A stretch of 59,293 nucleotides of DNA from Phreatobacter sp. (GCA_019749835.1 JAIEPJ010000021.1:1-59293), one strand, 5' to 3'. Shown: positions 1-9,072, numbered from the stretch's first letter. A program made the numbers and translations. The notes: a model not told the origin generated them from the letters alone.

Positions 1-2
1 AT

Positions 3-791
3 CTCACCGCTTTCCGCGAGGCGACGGAACGGGTCGAGACACTCGCCGATCCGATCTCGATGACGCTCCTCGCCGAGCTCCACGCGGCCGGCATCGGCAT
101 TCCGCAGAACGAGGAGCGGGCGCTCGGCTGGTACCGCCTCGCGGCCGAACGCGGCGACCGCAATGCCATTTTCGCGCTGGGCATGATGCATGTGGACGGT
201 CGCGCCGGCCAGGCCCGCGACCCGGCCCTCGCGCGGCCCTTCTTCGAGCGTGCGGCCGGCCTCGGCCATATCGCGGCCGCCTATAATCTCGGCCTGCTGA
301 CGCTTGCCGGCGATGGCGGTCCGCGCGATGCCGCCGCGGCCGCGCGATGGTTCCAGATGGCCGCCGATCTCGGCAGCGCCGATGCCCAATATGCCTTCGC
401 CGTGTTGCTGAAGGACGGCAATGGCGTGCCCGCTGACCTGCCGCGCGCCGCGATCTATATGGGCCGCGCCGCGGCACAGGATCTCCTCGAGGCGCAGATC
501 GATTTCGCCGTCATGGTGTTCAACGGCCAGGGCCTGCCGCGGGACGAGGCGCGCGCCGCGGCACTGTTCCGCAAGGCGGCGCTGCGCGGCAACCCGCTTG
601 CGATGAACCGCTATGCCCGCCTGCTCGCCGCCGGCCGCGGGACGCGTCCGGATGCGCAGAAAGCGGCCCAGTGGCACATGACCGCCCACATGCTCGGCGC
701 CCCCGACGGGTGGCTCCAGGAATTCGTCAAGGCGATGGATCCTGTCCAGCGCGACGCTGCCGAACGTGGCGCGCGCGAATGGCTGCGCTGA
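3..791 (+). CDS. Sel1-repeat (SEL1-like TPR) protein, 5' end outside window
   Basis: The reading frame is already open at base 3, so the N-terminus lies upstream of the window; the ATG at 60 is probably internal. The visible 262 residues are tandem Sel1-like repeats of about 36 residues, with recurring patterns such as LGMMHVDGR, YNLGLLTLAGDGG, YAFAVLLKDGNGV and RYARLLAAGRG, each ending in an Ala-rich helix. Sel1 repeats form an alpha-solenoid that binds other proteins; family members often act in envelope or signalling pathways. No catalytic domain is visible in this part. The family is certain, the partner and role are not. Confidence 0.85.
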   Translation, partial: LTAFREATERVETLADPISMTLLAELHAAGIGIPQNEERALGWYRLAAERGDRNAIFALGMMHVDGRAGQARDPALARPFFERAAGLGHIAAAYNLGLLTLAGDGGPRDAAAAARWFQMAADLGSADAQYAFAVLLKDGNGVPADLPRAAIYMGRAAAQDLLEAQIDFAVMVFNGQGLPRDEARAAALFRKAALRGNPLAMNRYARLLAAGRGTRPDAQKAAQWHMTAHMLGAPDGWLQEFVKAMDPVQRDAAERGAREWLR

Positions 792-865
792 CACCGTGGG
801 CGCACGGCGCTTGACCGTGACGCCGCTCACGGGCATGACCCCGGAAAGCCAGCCGAAAGATTGAT

Positions 866-1663
866 ATGCTCCGTTCCGCCCTTCTCAACGTCATGGTCGG
901 CGCCGCCCTCAAGGCCGGCCGCAGCCTCAAGCGCGACTTCGGCGAGGTCGAGCATCTGCAGGTCTCGCTGAAGGGGCCCGCTGATTTCGTCTCCGCCGCC
1001 GACCGCAAGGCCGAGCAGATCGTCATGGCCGAACTCATGAAGGCCCGCCCGGGCTACGGCTTCATCGGCGAGGAGGGCGGCAAGATCGAGGGGACCGATT
1101 CCACCCATACCTGGATCGTCGACCCGCTCGACGGCACCACCAACTTCCTGCACGGCATTCCGCAATTCGCCGTATCCATCGGCCTCGAGCGCAACGGCGT
1201 CCCCGTCGCCGGCGTCGTCTACAATCCGGCCAATGACGAACTCTATGTCGCAGAACGTGGCACCGGCGCCTTTCTCAACGACCGCCGCCTTCGCGTCTCC
1301 GCCCGCACCAAGCCGGAAGCCAGCGTTGTCGGCGGGGGCATTCCGCATATCGCCCGCGGCGACCATGTCCAGTTCCGCAACGAGTTGAAGGTGGTGCAGT
1401 CGCGTTTCGCCGGCATTCGCCGTATGGGGGCCTGTGCCCTCGATCTCGCCTATGTCGCGGCCGGTCGTTTCGACGGCTTCTGGGAGCGCGGCGTCCATCC
1501 CTGGGACATGGCGGCCGGGATCGTCCTGATCCGCGAGGCCGGCGGCTTCGTCACCGATTGCGACGGCCACGACAACATGATGCTGAACGGCACGATCTGC
1601 GCCGGCAACGAGCCGATCCAGAAGGCGCTGCTCGCAGCCGTCAAGGAAGGCCAGCGGGGCTGA
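866..1663 (+). CDS. suhB: Inositol monophosphatase family protein (SuhB-like)
   Basis: This 265-residue protein has the full metal-binding set of the inositol monophosphatase superfamily: GEEGG near residue 69, WIVDPLDGTTNF near 84-95, and GVHPWDMAAG near 209. These bind Mg2+ and hydrolyse myo-inositol-1-phosphate or related sugar phosphates in the cytoplasm. In proteobacteria SuhB also takes part in rRNA antitermination complexes; whether that holds here cannot be read from the sequence. Length matches the family. The next gene begins one base after its stop, so the two are probably translated together. Confidence 0.92.
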   Translation: MLRSALLNVMVGAALKAGRSLKRDFGEVEHLQVSLKGPADFVSAADRKAEQIVMAELMKARPGYGFIGEEGGKIEGTDSTHTWIVDPLDGTTNFLHGIPQFAVSIGLERNGVPVAGVVYNPANDELYVAERGTGAFLNDRRLRVSARTKPEASVVGGGIPHIARGDHVQFRNELKVVQSRFAGIRRMGACALDLAYVAAGRFDGFWERGVHPWDMAAGIVLIREAGGFVTDCDGHDNMMLNGTICAGNEPIQKALLAAVKEGQRG

Positions 1664-1664
1664 G

Positions 1665-2213
1665 ATGGGGCAGGCCAAGCGGCGCAAGGACGCGGGCGAG
1701 CGTCTCTCCCACTGCCGCACCTGCACCTATTGCTGTTCGCTGCCGCAGATCGAGGCGCTGGCCAAGCCCGCCTACAGTCCCTGCACCCATATCGCCGATG
1801 GCGGCTGCTCCATTCACGGCCGTCCCGAGCGGCCCGGGGCCTGCGCCGCCTATGCCTGCGCCTATCTGACCGCGCGCCTCGCCAATGCCCCCGAGCGCAA
1901 CCGTATTCCCCACCCCCTCGATTGCGGTGCCTATTTTCACCGCGACCCCCGCGAGAAGCTGATCTTCGTCTTCGTCGATCCGGCGCGCCCCTTTCTCTGG
2001 AAGGCCTCGTCGCTCCTCGTCGACTTCCTTCGCCTGCAGGTCGGCGCCGGCTTTGTGCTCTTCATCACCGACCGCGGCCGTCAGATGGTGATCCGCGATC
2101 CCGGCACTTTCTCGGAAATCCTCGCCCGTGACTTTGTCGCCCTGGCCGACCGGGAAGGGCGAGCCCTCGACGTGCCGAGTTTCCGCGTGGTCGGCTCCAC
2201 TCCCCCTGCGTGA
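1665..2213 (+). CDS. Cysteine-cluster protein, YkgJ-like
   Basis: A 182-residue protein whose first 70 residues carry a dense cysteine set: HCRTCTYCC near residues 17-25, then PCTH, GGCSIHG and GACAAYAC. This spacing resembles the YkgJ/zinc- or iron-binding cysteine cluster family, whose function is poorly known. The C-terminal half has no recognisable motif. It starts one base after the suhB stop (TGA, one base, ATG), which indicates translational coupling. Metal binding is inferred from the cysteines only. Confidence 0.7.
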   Translation: MGQAKRRKDAGERLSHCRTCTYCCSLPQIEALAKPAYSPCTHIADGGCSIHGRPERPGACAAYACAYLTARLANAPERNRIPHPLDCGAYFHRDPREKLIFVFVDPARPFLWKASSLLVDFLRLQVGAGFVLFITDRGRQMVIRDPGTFSEILARDFVALADREGRALDVPSFRVVGSTPPA

Positions 2214-2292
2214 TCCTGTCGCTGTGCCCTTGGGACAGCTTTACCTCGCTTTAAAGCGACCGGTGACAGACTGTCCGCAGGATAGGTCACCC

Positions 2293-3864
2293 ATGTATCG
2301 CGAGATGTTCCACAAGGGGATCGAGTGGCGCGCTCACGCCCATTCGATCCGGCGGCTCTACGGCACCTGGCTGGCGCTGCGCGCCGACGGCCGTGCCGTG
2401 CCGTTCCGCGAATTCGATCCGGCAACGATGGGTGACATCGCCGACGACATGATCGTCTTCCGTCCGACGGGCAATGGCGACATGGTCTATACCCATTATG
2501 GTCGTTCGCTCGTCGACCGCGTTGGCACCGACATGACGGGTCAGGCCAGTTCCCGCATCCGCGAGTCGGTCGGCGCTTTCTTCCGCGAGTGCAACGCCCG
2601 CGTTCTGGAAAGCGACGAGCCGCTTCTGACCCTGCATCGCAGCGCCTTGTCCGGGCAGGTTCATCTGTGGGAGCGGCTGGTCCTGCCGTGCCGCGATACC
2701 GATGGCGAGCCGGTCATCGTCATCATCGCCAAGCCACGACAGTTCCGTGACGACCTGCTGGCGGCTGTGCTTGACGCCTCGCTCGACGCCATCGTGGCGG
2801 TGCATCTCGTCCGCGACGATTCCGGGGCCCCCATCGATGGGGAGTTCGTCTCGGTCAATCGTCGTGCCGCCGAATGGAGCGGAGTGACCGTCGATGCCAT
2901 GCTTCAGTCCTCGGTCCTGACCCTTTGCCCCTGGCTCGCGGAGAGTGGCCTGTGGCAGCGCTATGTCGACGTCGCCGTGATGCGGGAGCCGTTGCAACTC
3001 GTCACCCGCTATCCCTGCGCCGATGCGCAGCGCTGGCTCGAGATCGCCTGCGTGCCCTTTGGTGACGGCTTCATGGTGACCAAGGCCGATATCACCGAGC
3101 GCAAGCAGGCCGAGGATGCCATGCGGCAGTCCCAGGCCGAATATGCTAGGGCAAACGCGGCACTGAAGGCGGAAATTCACCGCCGCCAGGCCCTCGAGGA
3201 TGAGCTCAGCCATCTCGCGACGCGCGACAGCCTGACCGGGGCGCTGAATCGCCGGGCGATCACCCAGGGCCTGCGCGACGCCATCGCCCGATCCGCCCGC
3301 TACGCCCATGCGGTCTCGATCGTCACCATGGACCTCGATCACTTCAAGCATATCAACGACCGCTTCGGCCATGCCGGCGGCGACGCCGTCCTGCGGCGTA
3401 CCGTCGATCTCCTGACCCATGGCCTGCGCGAGGATGTCGACCTTGTCGGCCGTCTGGGCGGCGAGGAGTTCGTCGTGGTCCTGCCCCATATCGGGGCGGC
3501 GGAAGCCGTCGGCGTCGCCTGCCGCATGCGGGCATTGCTCGCCGCTGCCAGCATCGATCACCAGGACGGAGAAATCCGCTTCACCGGTTCGTTCGGCGTC
3601 GCCGCCTGGGACGGTCGCGAAACCATGGACCGCCTGCTGAGCCGCGCGGATGCCGCGCTTTACCGGGCCAAGGCGGCGGGCCGCGACCGCGTGGCGCTCG
3701 ACGAGGGGCTCGGCGACATCCACGTCCTCGACCATGGCGGCGCTGTGCCGCTGCAGCCCTCGGCGGAACCGCCCGCCTTCACGCCGTCGACCCGCCAGGG
3801 AACGGCCCCGCGCGCGCCGCGTCGAGCCAGGACGTCAGTGCTTGCACGGCCGCCTCAGGCGTGA
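2293..3864 (+). CDS. PAS-domain diguanylate cyclase (GGDEF)
   Basis: The frame is open from 2128, but the ATG at 2293 lies past the previous gene and gives a natural start (MYREMFHKGIEW), 523 residues. The first 140 residues resemble the N-terminal PAS-like domain common in alphaproteobacterial signalling proteins; a second PAS region follows (about 150-285, ending TKADITERKQAE). A short coiled coil leads into a GGDEF domain with DSLTGALNRR near 312 and GGEEF near 390, so the active site for making cyclic di-GMP from two GTP looks intact. The RxxD inhibitory site is not properly spaced, which suggests no product inhibition. No membrane segment is seen. The last 86 bases overlap the end of miaA on the other strand. 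Confidence 0.88.
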   Translation: MYREMFHKGIEWRAHAHSIRRLYGTWLALRADGRAVPFREFDPATMGDIADDMIVFRPTGNGDMVYTHYGRSLVDRVGTDMTGQASSRIRESVGAFFRECNARVLESDEPLLTLHRSALSGQVHLWERLVLPCRDTDGEPVIVIIAKPRQFRDDLLAAVLDASLDAIVAVHLVRDDSGAPIDGEFVSVNRRAAEWSGVTVDAMLQSSVLTLCPWLAESGLWQRYVDVAVMREPLQLVTRYPCADAQRWLEIACVPFGDGFMVTKADITERKQAEDAMRQSQAEYARANAALKAEIHRRQALEDELSHLATRDSLTGALNRRAITQGLRDAIARSARYAHAVSIVTMDLDHFKHINDRFGHAGGDAVLRRTVDLLTHGLREDVDLVGRLGGEEFVVVLPHIGAAEAVGVACRMRALLAAASIDHQDGEIRFTGSFGVAAWDGRETMDRLLSRADAALYRAKAAGRDRVALDEGLGDIHVLDHGGAVPLQPSAEPPAFTPSTRQGTAPRAPRRARTSVLARPPQA

Positions 3865-4762
3865 GCCAGAGGGCCTCCGGCATCTGGTTGCGGAACCACG
3901 TCGCCTGGCGCTTCGCATAGGCGCGGGTGTCGCGCTGGCCGCGCGCGACGGCCTCGGCGAGGGTGAGTTCGCCCGCCAGATGCGCGACGAGCCCCGGCAC
4001 CCCGTGGGCCCGCATGGCGGGCAGCGCCGGATCGAGCCGCCGCTTGGCGAGCGCCTCCACCTCGGCCAGCGCCCCTGCCGCCATCATCGTCTCGAAGCGC
4101 CGATCGATCCGTGTCCGCAACGCCTCCCGTTCGACGGTCAGGAACACCGTCGCGAGGTCGTAACCGGCCAGCACCGCTGCCTCCCGTCCAGCCTCCTGCC
4201 AGTGCAGGAGCGGTCGTCCCGTCCCCTCCAGCACCTCGATGGCCCTGAGAATGCGCTGGGGATCGCTCGGCCGGAGGCGCGCCGCCGTCGCGGGATCACG
4301 CGCGGCGAGGCTGGCGTGCAGTTCCGCCGGCGCGCGACCCGCTGCTTCCTGCCGAACACGCTCGCGCACGTCCGGAGACACCTGGGGAATGGCCGAGAGG
4401 CCGGCCGTCAGCGCCTTGAAATAGAGGCCCGTGCCACCGACAAGGATCGGCAGGGCGCCCGCCGCCAGGGCAGTGGTGATCTCGGTTCCCGCCACCTCGA
4501 CCCAGCGCCCTACCGAGAAGGTCTCGGCGGCATCCACCGTGCCGTAGAGCCGGTGCGGGGCGAGCCCGGTCTCCGCCGCTGAGGGGCGCGCGGTGATGAT
4601 GGCGAGGTCACGGTAGACCTGCATGGAATCGGCATTGATGACGACGCCGCCGAAGCGACGGGCAAGGTCGAGAGCCAGTGCCGACTTGCCGCTCGCCGTC
4701 GGACCTGCGATGAGGACGGCCCTCGGCCTGTGGCCCTTGCGGGAAACCTCATCTTGACCCAC
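3779..4762 (-). CDS. miaA: tRNA dimethylallyltransferase
   Basis: MiaA transfers a dimethylallyl group from DMAPP to A37 of tRNAs that read UNN codons. The Walker A motif GPTASGKS lies about 20 residues from the start, followed by DSMQVYRDL, and the middle has VGGTGLYFKAL; these are MiaA hallmarks. The GTG at 4762 gives 327 residues; an in-frame ATG at 4783 is an alternative. Either start overlaps the 5' end of serB on the opposite strand, so the two divergent genes share coding DNA and must have promoters inside each other. The 3' end overlaps the diguanylate cyclase gene by 86 bases. Confidence 0.93.
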   Translation of the reverse strand: MGQDEVSRKGHRPRAVLIAGPTASGKSALALDLARRFGGVVINADSMQVYRDLAIITARPSAAETGLAPHRLYGTVDAAETFSVGRWVEVAGTEITTALAAGALPILVGGTGLYFKALTAGLSAIPQVSPDVRERVRQEAAGRAPAELHASLAARDPATAARLRPSDPQRILRAIEVLEGTGRPLLHWQEAGREAAVLAGYDLATVFLTVEREALRTRIDRRFETMMAAGALAEVEALAKRRLDPALPAMRAHGVPGLVAHLAGELTLAEAVARGQRDTRAYAKRQATWFRNQMPEALWLTPEAAVQALTSWLDAARAGPFPGGSTA

Positions 4763-5650
4763 GTCGCGACCCTCATCGCCCATCCGCACAACCCGGTTCT
4801 GACCGCCGACGCCATCGCCGCGGCGGCGGCGCGGCTCCCCGGCGCCGGCGCGCCGGCGATTCTCGACGCGGGCGTCGCCGCCGACATTCCTTTCGCACCT
4901 GGTGGGAATGCCGACAACCGCCTGCTCGCCGACGACCTGCGCGGTGCCCTTGCCGGCCTCGCCCTGGACGTCGTCGTGCAGCCGGTCACCGGCCGGGCCA
5001 AGCGGCTGTTCCTCGCCGACATGGATTCGACCATGATCGGGCAGGAATGCATCGATGAACTGGCTGATCTCGTGGGTCTCAAGGAGCATGTCTCGGCCAT
5101 CACCGAGCGGGCCATGCGCGGCGAGATCGCGTTCGAGCCGGCGCTGCGCGAGCGTGTGGCGCTGCTCAAGGGGCTCTCGGCGGCGGTGGTCGACGATGTC
5201 GTCGCCCGCCGCATCACCCTGACGGGCGGCGGCCCGGAACTGGTACGCACCATGCGGGCCCGCGACGGTTACACGGCCCTCGTTTCCGGCGGCTTCACGC
5301 TTTTCACGTCGCGGATCGGCGCGATGATCGGCTTCCACGAGGACCGTGCCAATCTCCTCGAGGTGGAGGACGGCCTGTTCGCGGGCACCGTTCGCGAGCC
5401 GATCCTCGGCCGCGAGGCGAAGCGCGAGACGCTCATGGAGCTGCGCAGCCGCTTCGGCCTGTCACCCGGCGAGACCATGGCCGTCGGCGATGGCGCCAAT
5501 GATCTCGCCATGCTCGGCGAGGCTGGCATCGGCATCGCCTATCACGCCAAGCCGAAAGTGGCCGAGGCTGCCGCGGTGCGCATCGACCACGCCGACCTCA
5601 CGGCGCTGCTCTACATGCAGGGCTACCGCCGCGCCGACTTCGTGCTGTGA
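4754..5650 (+). CDS. serB: Phosphoserine phosphatase
   Basis: SerB removes phosphate from O-phosphoserine, the last step of serine synthesis. The HAD motif I, DMDSTMIGQECIDELAD, is near residue 90 and motif IV, VGDGANDLAML, near 245; the VSGGFTLFT motif II is also present. The protein begins THVATLIAHP, the usual start of the alphaproteobacterial ACT-like N-terminal domain, which argues for the TTG at 4754 (298 residues); a GTG at 4730 in frame would add eight residues. It is divergent from and overlaps miaA. A weak hairpin (5652-5675) follows the stop. Confidence 0.93.
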   Translation: MTHVATLIAHPHNPVLTADAIAAAAARLPGAGAPAILDAGVAADIPFAPGGNADNRLLADDLRGALAGLALDVVVQPVTGRAKRLFLADMDSTMIGQECIDELADLVGLKEHVSAITERAMRGEIAFEPALRERVALLKGLSAAVVDDVVARRITLTGGGPELVRTMRARDGYTALVSGGFTLFTSRIGAMIGFHEDRANLLEVEDGLFAGTVREPILGREAKRETLMELRSRFGLSPGETMAVGDGANDLAMLGEAGIGIAYHAKPKVAEAAAVRIDHADLTALLYMQGYRRADFVL

Positions 5651-5651
5651 A

Positions 5652-5675
5652 CCGGCGAGCTGGGCGGCCCGCCGG
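5652..5675. terminator. Possible hairpin between convergent serB and protease genes
   Basis: CCGGCG and CGCCGG form a six-base perfect stem with a 12-base loop between two convergent genes. There is no T-tract, so termination is only a guess from position. Confidence 0.3.
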
Positions 5676-5687
5676 CACCACCTGAGG

Positions 5688-7238
5688 TCAGCGCAGGGTC
5701 AGCGCCACGAAGCGGCGGTCGCCTTCCGCATTGGCCACCAGGAAAAGGGCCGAGCTGCGGCCTTCGGCGCGCAGGGCCTCGATCCGCCGCGTCACGTCAG
5801 CCGGAGAATTGACCGGCTCGTTCTGCACTTCGAGGATGACGTTGCCGGCCTGGATGGCGCGTTCCGCGGCACGCGAATTGGGATCGACTTGGGTCACCAC
5901 CACCCCGCGCACGTCGTCACGCACCCGGAAGCGCTGGCGCATTTCCTGGGTCAGCCCCGAGAGCTGCAGGCCAAGCGCCGACACGGTCGGATTGGCCGGG
6001 CGCGGCGCCTGTCCCTGAGGCTGCTGGCCGGTGGAGGCTTGCTGGATATTGCCTTCGCGACGGCCGAGCGTGACGGTCAGCGTCTCCTCCTTGCCACCGC
6101 GCATGACAATGACCGGCACGGCCTTGCCGACGGCCGTTTCCGAGACGATGCGCGGCAGTTCGCGCGAATTGCGCACCTCGCGGCCGTCGAACTTGACGAT
6201 GACGTCGCCGGTCTTGATCCCGCCGGGGCCGGCCGGACCATTTGGTTCGACGCCAGCGATCAGAGCACCGCGGCGCGCGCCGAGGTTCAGGCTTTCGGCG
6301 ATCTCGTCCGTCACCTCCTGGATGCGCACGCCGAGCCAGCCGCGCCGCGTCTCGCCGAACTCGCGCAACTGCGCGATGATCGGCCGGGCGGTATTGGCCG
6401 GGATGGCGAAGGCGATGCCGATATTGCCGCCGGTCTGCGAGAAGATGGCGGTGTTGATGCCGATGACGTCGCCGGCCATGTTGAAGAGCGGGCCGCCGGA
6501 ATTGCCGCGATTGATGGCCGCGTCGGTCTGGATGTAGTTGTCGAAGGGTCCGGACTGGATGTCGCGGTTCTTGGCCGAGACGATGCCGGCGGTCACCGTG
6601 CCGCCGAGGCCGAGCGGGTTGCCGATGGCCATGACCGCCTCACCGATCCGGATCCGATCGGAATCGGCCATGTTGACCGCCTTGAGGGGGCGGGTCGGCT
6701 GCACCCGCAGCACCGCGACGTCGATCTCGCGGTCGCGGCCCACCAACTCGGCCTTCAGGCGCGTGCCGTCGTTGAAGATCACCGTGATCTCGTCGGCATT
6801 GTCGATGACATGGTTGTTGGTGATGACGATGCCGCTGGAATCGATCACGAAGCCCGAGCCGAGGGACGACTGGCGGCGCTGCGGCGTCTGCTGACCATTG
6901 GGACCACCCGGCGGGTTTTCGCCGCGGCGACGGAAGAATTCCTCGAACAGTTCGTCGAAAGGCGCACCGGGTCCGGGAGCGCCGGGAGCGCCCGGAGCGC
7001 CAGGGGGGCCGGGACGGCGGCCTTGCGGTCCCGGCCGCTGGCCGGCGGCGGCATCCACCCGCGTCGAGGTGGAGATATTGACCACGGCGTCGATGACCCG
7101 CTCGGCGAGGTCCGAAAGGTCGATCGCCTGACGGGCCTCGGCGCGCGGCGTGGCGCCAGGGCTGAGCGCGAGGCCAGTGCCGAGGACGAGGGCGAGGCTG
7201 GCCGCAGCGAGGCGGTTGCCGATCCGATTGGTCATCAT
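5688..7238 (-). CDS. Do-family periplasmic serine endoprotease (DegP/HtrA)
   Basis: A secreted quality-control protease that degrades or refolds misfolded envelope proteins. The catalytic triad is visible: His in NNHVID (about residue 141), Asp in REIDVAVL (about 172) and Ser in GNSGGP (about 245). Two PDZ domains follow. The ATG pair at 7238/7235 gives a typical signal peptide (ASLALVLGTGLALS, then RAEA/RQ) and is preceded by AGGA; an ATG at 7328 with GGAG upstream would add 30 polar residues and is an alternative. An unusual G-A-P rich stretch, GAPGAPGAPGPGAP, sits in the loop before the protease core. Confidence 0.92.
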   Translation of the reverse strand: MMTNRIGNRLAAASLALVLGTGLALSPGATPRAEARQAIDLSDLAERVIDAVVNISTSTRVDAAAGQRPGPQGRRPGPPGAPGAPGAPGPGAPFDELFEEFFRRRGENPPGGPNGQQTPQRRQSSLGSGFVIDSSGIVITNNHVIDNADEITVIFNDGTRLKAELVGRDREIDVAVLRVQPTRPLKAVNMADSDRIRIGEAVMAIGNPLGLGGTVTAGIVSAKNRDIQSGPFDNYIQTDAAINRGNSGGPLFNMAGDVIGINTAIFSQTGGNIGIAFAIPANTARPIIAQLREFGETRRGWLGVRIQEVTDEIAESLNLGARRGALIAGVEPNGPAGPGGIKTGDVIVKFDGREVRNSRELPRIVSETAVGKAVPVIVMRGGKEETLTVTLGRREGNIQQASTGQQPQGQAPRPANPTVSALGLQLSGLTQEMRQRFRVRDDVRGVVVTQVDPNSRAAERAIQAGNVILEVQNEPVNSPADVTRRIEALRAEGRSSALFLVANAEGDRRFVALTLR

Positions 7239-7463
7239 CGAGATCCTGGTGGAACATCCGGAAGAGGAAGGGGGCGGGAGTTTGCGGGCGCCATGGGCAT
7301 CGGCTTCGGCAGAGCGGTCATCGGTCATGTCACATCTCCGTTCGGCCAAGTCATGAACGCCCGCCATGTTTCGGCGGAATTGCATCCGGGCATAGTCTCA
7401 TGAAATGGGGCGCCATGGCGACAGCGGAAAGGCCCCGGAGAGCCCGCAGCTGGCCTGGGCTCA

Positions 7464-7862
7464 TCACACCTGTTTGAAGGCGTCGTCGACCGGCACCTGG
7501 AGGGCGGTCGCCAGGCGGTTCGTCTCAGCGGCCATGGCGACAACCGCGACAAGCTCCATGAACTGGGCATCGCTCATGCCCTTCGCGCGCGCGGCCGCGC
7601 CGTGCGAGCGGATGCAATATTCGCAGGAATTGGCCATTGAAACGGCCACATAGATGAGCTCCTTGGTCAGCGGATCGAGCGCCCCGGGCGCCATCACCTG
7701 TCGGATGCTCTCCCATGTCCGCTTCAGGGCAACCGGGTCATGGGCCAGCACGCGCCAGAAATTGTTGACGAATTCGGTTTGCCGCGTTGCCCGGATATCG
7801 GCGAAGACCGCTGCCGCCTCGGCCGACAGGTCCGCGTCCGCCAGCGGTGGCATCATCGCCAT
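7464..7862 (-). CDS. Carboxymuconolactone decarboxylase / AhpD-like protein
   Basis: A 132-residue protein of the CMD/AhpD fold. The AhpD-type redox motif is seen as SCEYCIRSH, with Cys80, Cys83 and His87, which suggests alkylhydroperoxidase or disulfide-reductase activity rather than lactone decarboxylation. The ATG at 7862 is chosen because GGGAGGAG lies just upstream. It begins 25 bases after the M20 peptidase on the same strand, so the two likely form an operon. The physiological substrate is unknown. Confidence 0.85.
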   Translation of the reverse strand: MAMMPPLADADLSAEAAAVFADIRATRQTEFVNNFWRVLAHDPVALKRTWESIRQVMAPGALDPLTKELIYVAVSMANSCEYCIRSHGAAARAKGMSDAQFMELVAVVAMAAETNRLATALQVPVDDAFKQV

Positions 7863-7887
7863 GACCGTCTCCTCCCGAACCGCCGGC

Positions 7888-9018
7888 TCAGCCGGCAATA
7901 TCCTCGATCAGCCCGCCGAGGATGGTTCCCCGCGGCAGGATCGAGCGAATGTCGCAATATTCTTCCTTGGTGTGGATGCCGCCGCCCCACACGCCGAGAC
8001 CGTCGAGCGTCGGAACGCCCATCGCCCCGGTGAAATTGCCGTCCGACCCACCGCCGGACTGCATGTGGTCGATCGGGTAGCCGTGCCGGTCGGCGATCGC
8101 CTTGGCCTTGGCGTAGAGCGCCATCGTGCCCTCGCCGGCGACGAAAAGCGGCCGCACCGGACCCGCCTCGATGGTGATGCGGGTGTTGGGGAAGGGCGGC
8201 CGGAGCGTCCGCAGACGCACGTCGATGTCGGCGAGGTCTTCCGGCGTCGCCGCCACGCACAGGACCTCCGCCGAGCACAGCACCGGCACGACGTTGACCC
8301 AGGTGCCGGAATTGACGCGGCCGACGGCAAAGGTCTGGCCACGCTCGTAGTCCGACCAGTCCTCGATGGTCTCGATGATCCGCGCCATGGCCCGGATCGA
8401 GGAGACGCCGCGGCTGATGGCGGCGCCCGCATGGGAGGGGCGCCCGTGGACATGGACCATATAGCGCACGACAGCGTGGCGGCCCGACGTGACAAAATGG
8501 TCGCGCCCCGGCTCGGGGACCAGGACATGAGCCGCCTTAGCGGCTTCCGCCTCGATGGTCAGCCGCGAAGAGGGCGACCCCACCTCTTCGTCAGGAATGA
8601 GCACGACGGTAACGCTGCGGCGCAGGCGTCCGCCCTTCTGCCGGATCAGCTTGCCGAGGACGTGGAGCGCCAGCACCGTGCCGCCCTTCATGTCGGTGAC
8701 GCCCGGCCCGTAGAGCCGGTCGCCCTCGCGGCGGATGGGCAGCGGACCGGCGAGGGTTCCCACCGCATGGACAGTGTCGACATGGGCGAGGATGAGGAGG
8801 CCGGGACCCGGCTCGGACCCTGCCAGACGGCCGATGACGATGTCGCCAAAACCCTGCGTGCCCGGCAGCCTGTCGATGTCGAAGCCCATGACGCCGAGGT
8901 CGCGTGCCCCTTCGTCCATCATGCGGTTGACGGCTGCGGCGTCATAGGTGGGGCTCTCGATCGAGGCCCAGCGCATGATGTCGGCTACGACCTGTTCGAC
9001 ATCGGTGGTCACGGGCAT
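7888..9018 (-). CDS. M20 family metallopeptidase (CPG2/ArgE-like)
   Basis: A 376-residue cytoplasmic zinc hydrolase. Metal ligands follow the M20 pattern: HVDTVH (His79, Asp81), GVTDMKGG (Asp109), PDEEVGS (Glu144-145) and GIHTKEE near the C-terminus. The dimerisation domain lies in the middle, with GRPSHAGA. Relatives hydrolyse N-acyl amino acids or dipeptides (carboxypeptidase G2, acetylornithine deacetylase). Its downstream partner is an AhpD-like protein, which does not identify the substrate. Confidence 0.88.
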   Translation of the reverse strand: MPVTTDVEQVVADIMRWASIESPTYDAAAVNRMMDEGARDLGVMGFDIDRLPGTQGFGDIVIGRLAGSEPGPGLLILAHVDTVHAVGTLAGPLPIRREGDRLYGPGVTDMKGGTVLALHVLGKLIRQKGGRLRRSVTVVLIPDEEVGSPSSRLTIEAEAAKAAHVLVPEPGRDHFVTSGRHAVVRYMVHVHGRPSHAGAAISRGVSSIRAMARIIETIEDWSDYERGQTFAVGRVNSGTWVNVVPVLCSAEVLCVAATPEDLADIDVRLRTLRPPFPNTRITIEAGPVRPLFVAGEGTMALYAKAKAIADRHGYPIDHMQSGGGSDGNFTGAMGVPTLDGLGVWGGGIHTKEEYCDIRSILPRGTILGGLIEDIAG

Positions 9019-9072
9019 GCGGGGCTCCTCCTCTAACGTTACGGGAGCCTAGAACCGCTGTGGCCGCCGCGT

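Noticed and set aside
5346-7403. 685-residue open frame on the plus strand
   Set aside because: It is the antisense shadow of the Do protease, with Arg/His/Gly-rich composition and no family motif.
7654-9036. 460-residue open frame on the plus strand
   Set aside because: Antisense to the M20 peptidase, which has all its metal-binding motifs.
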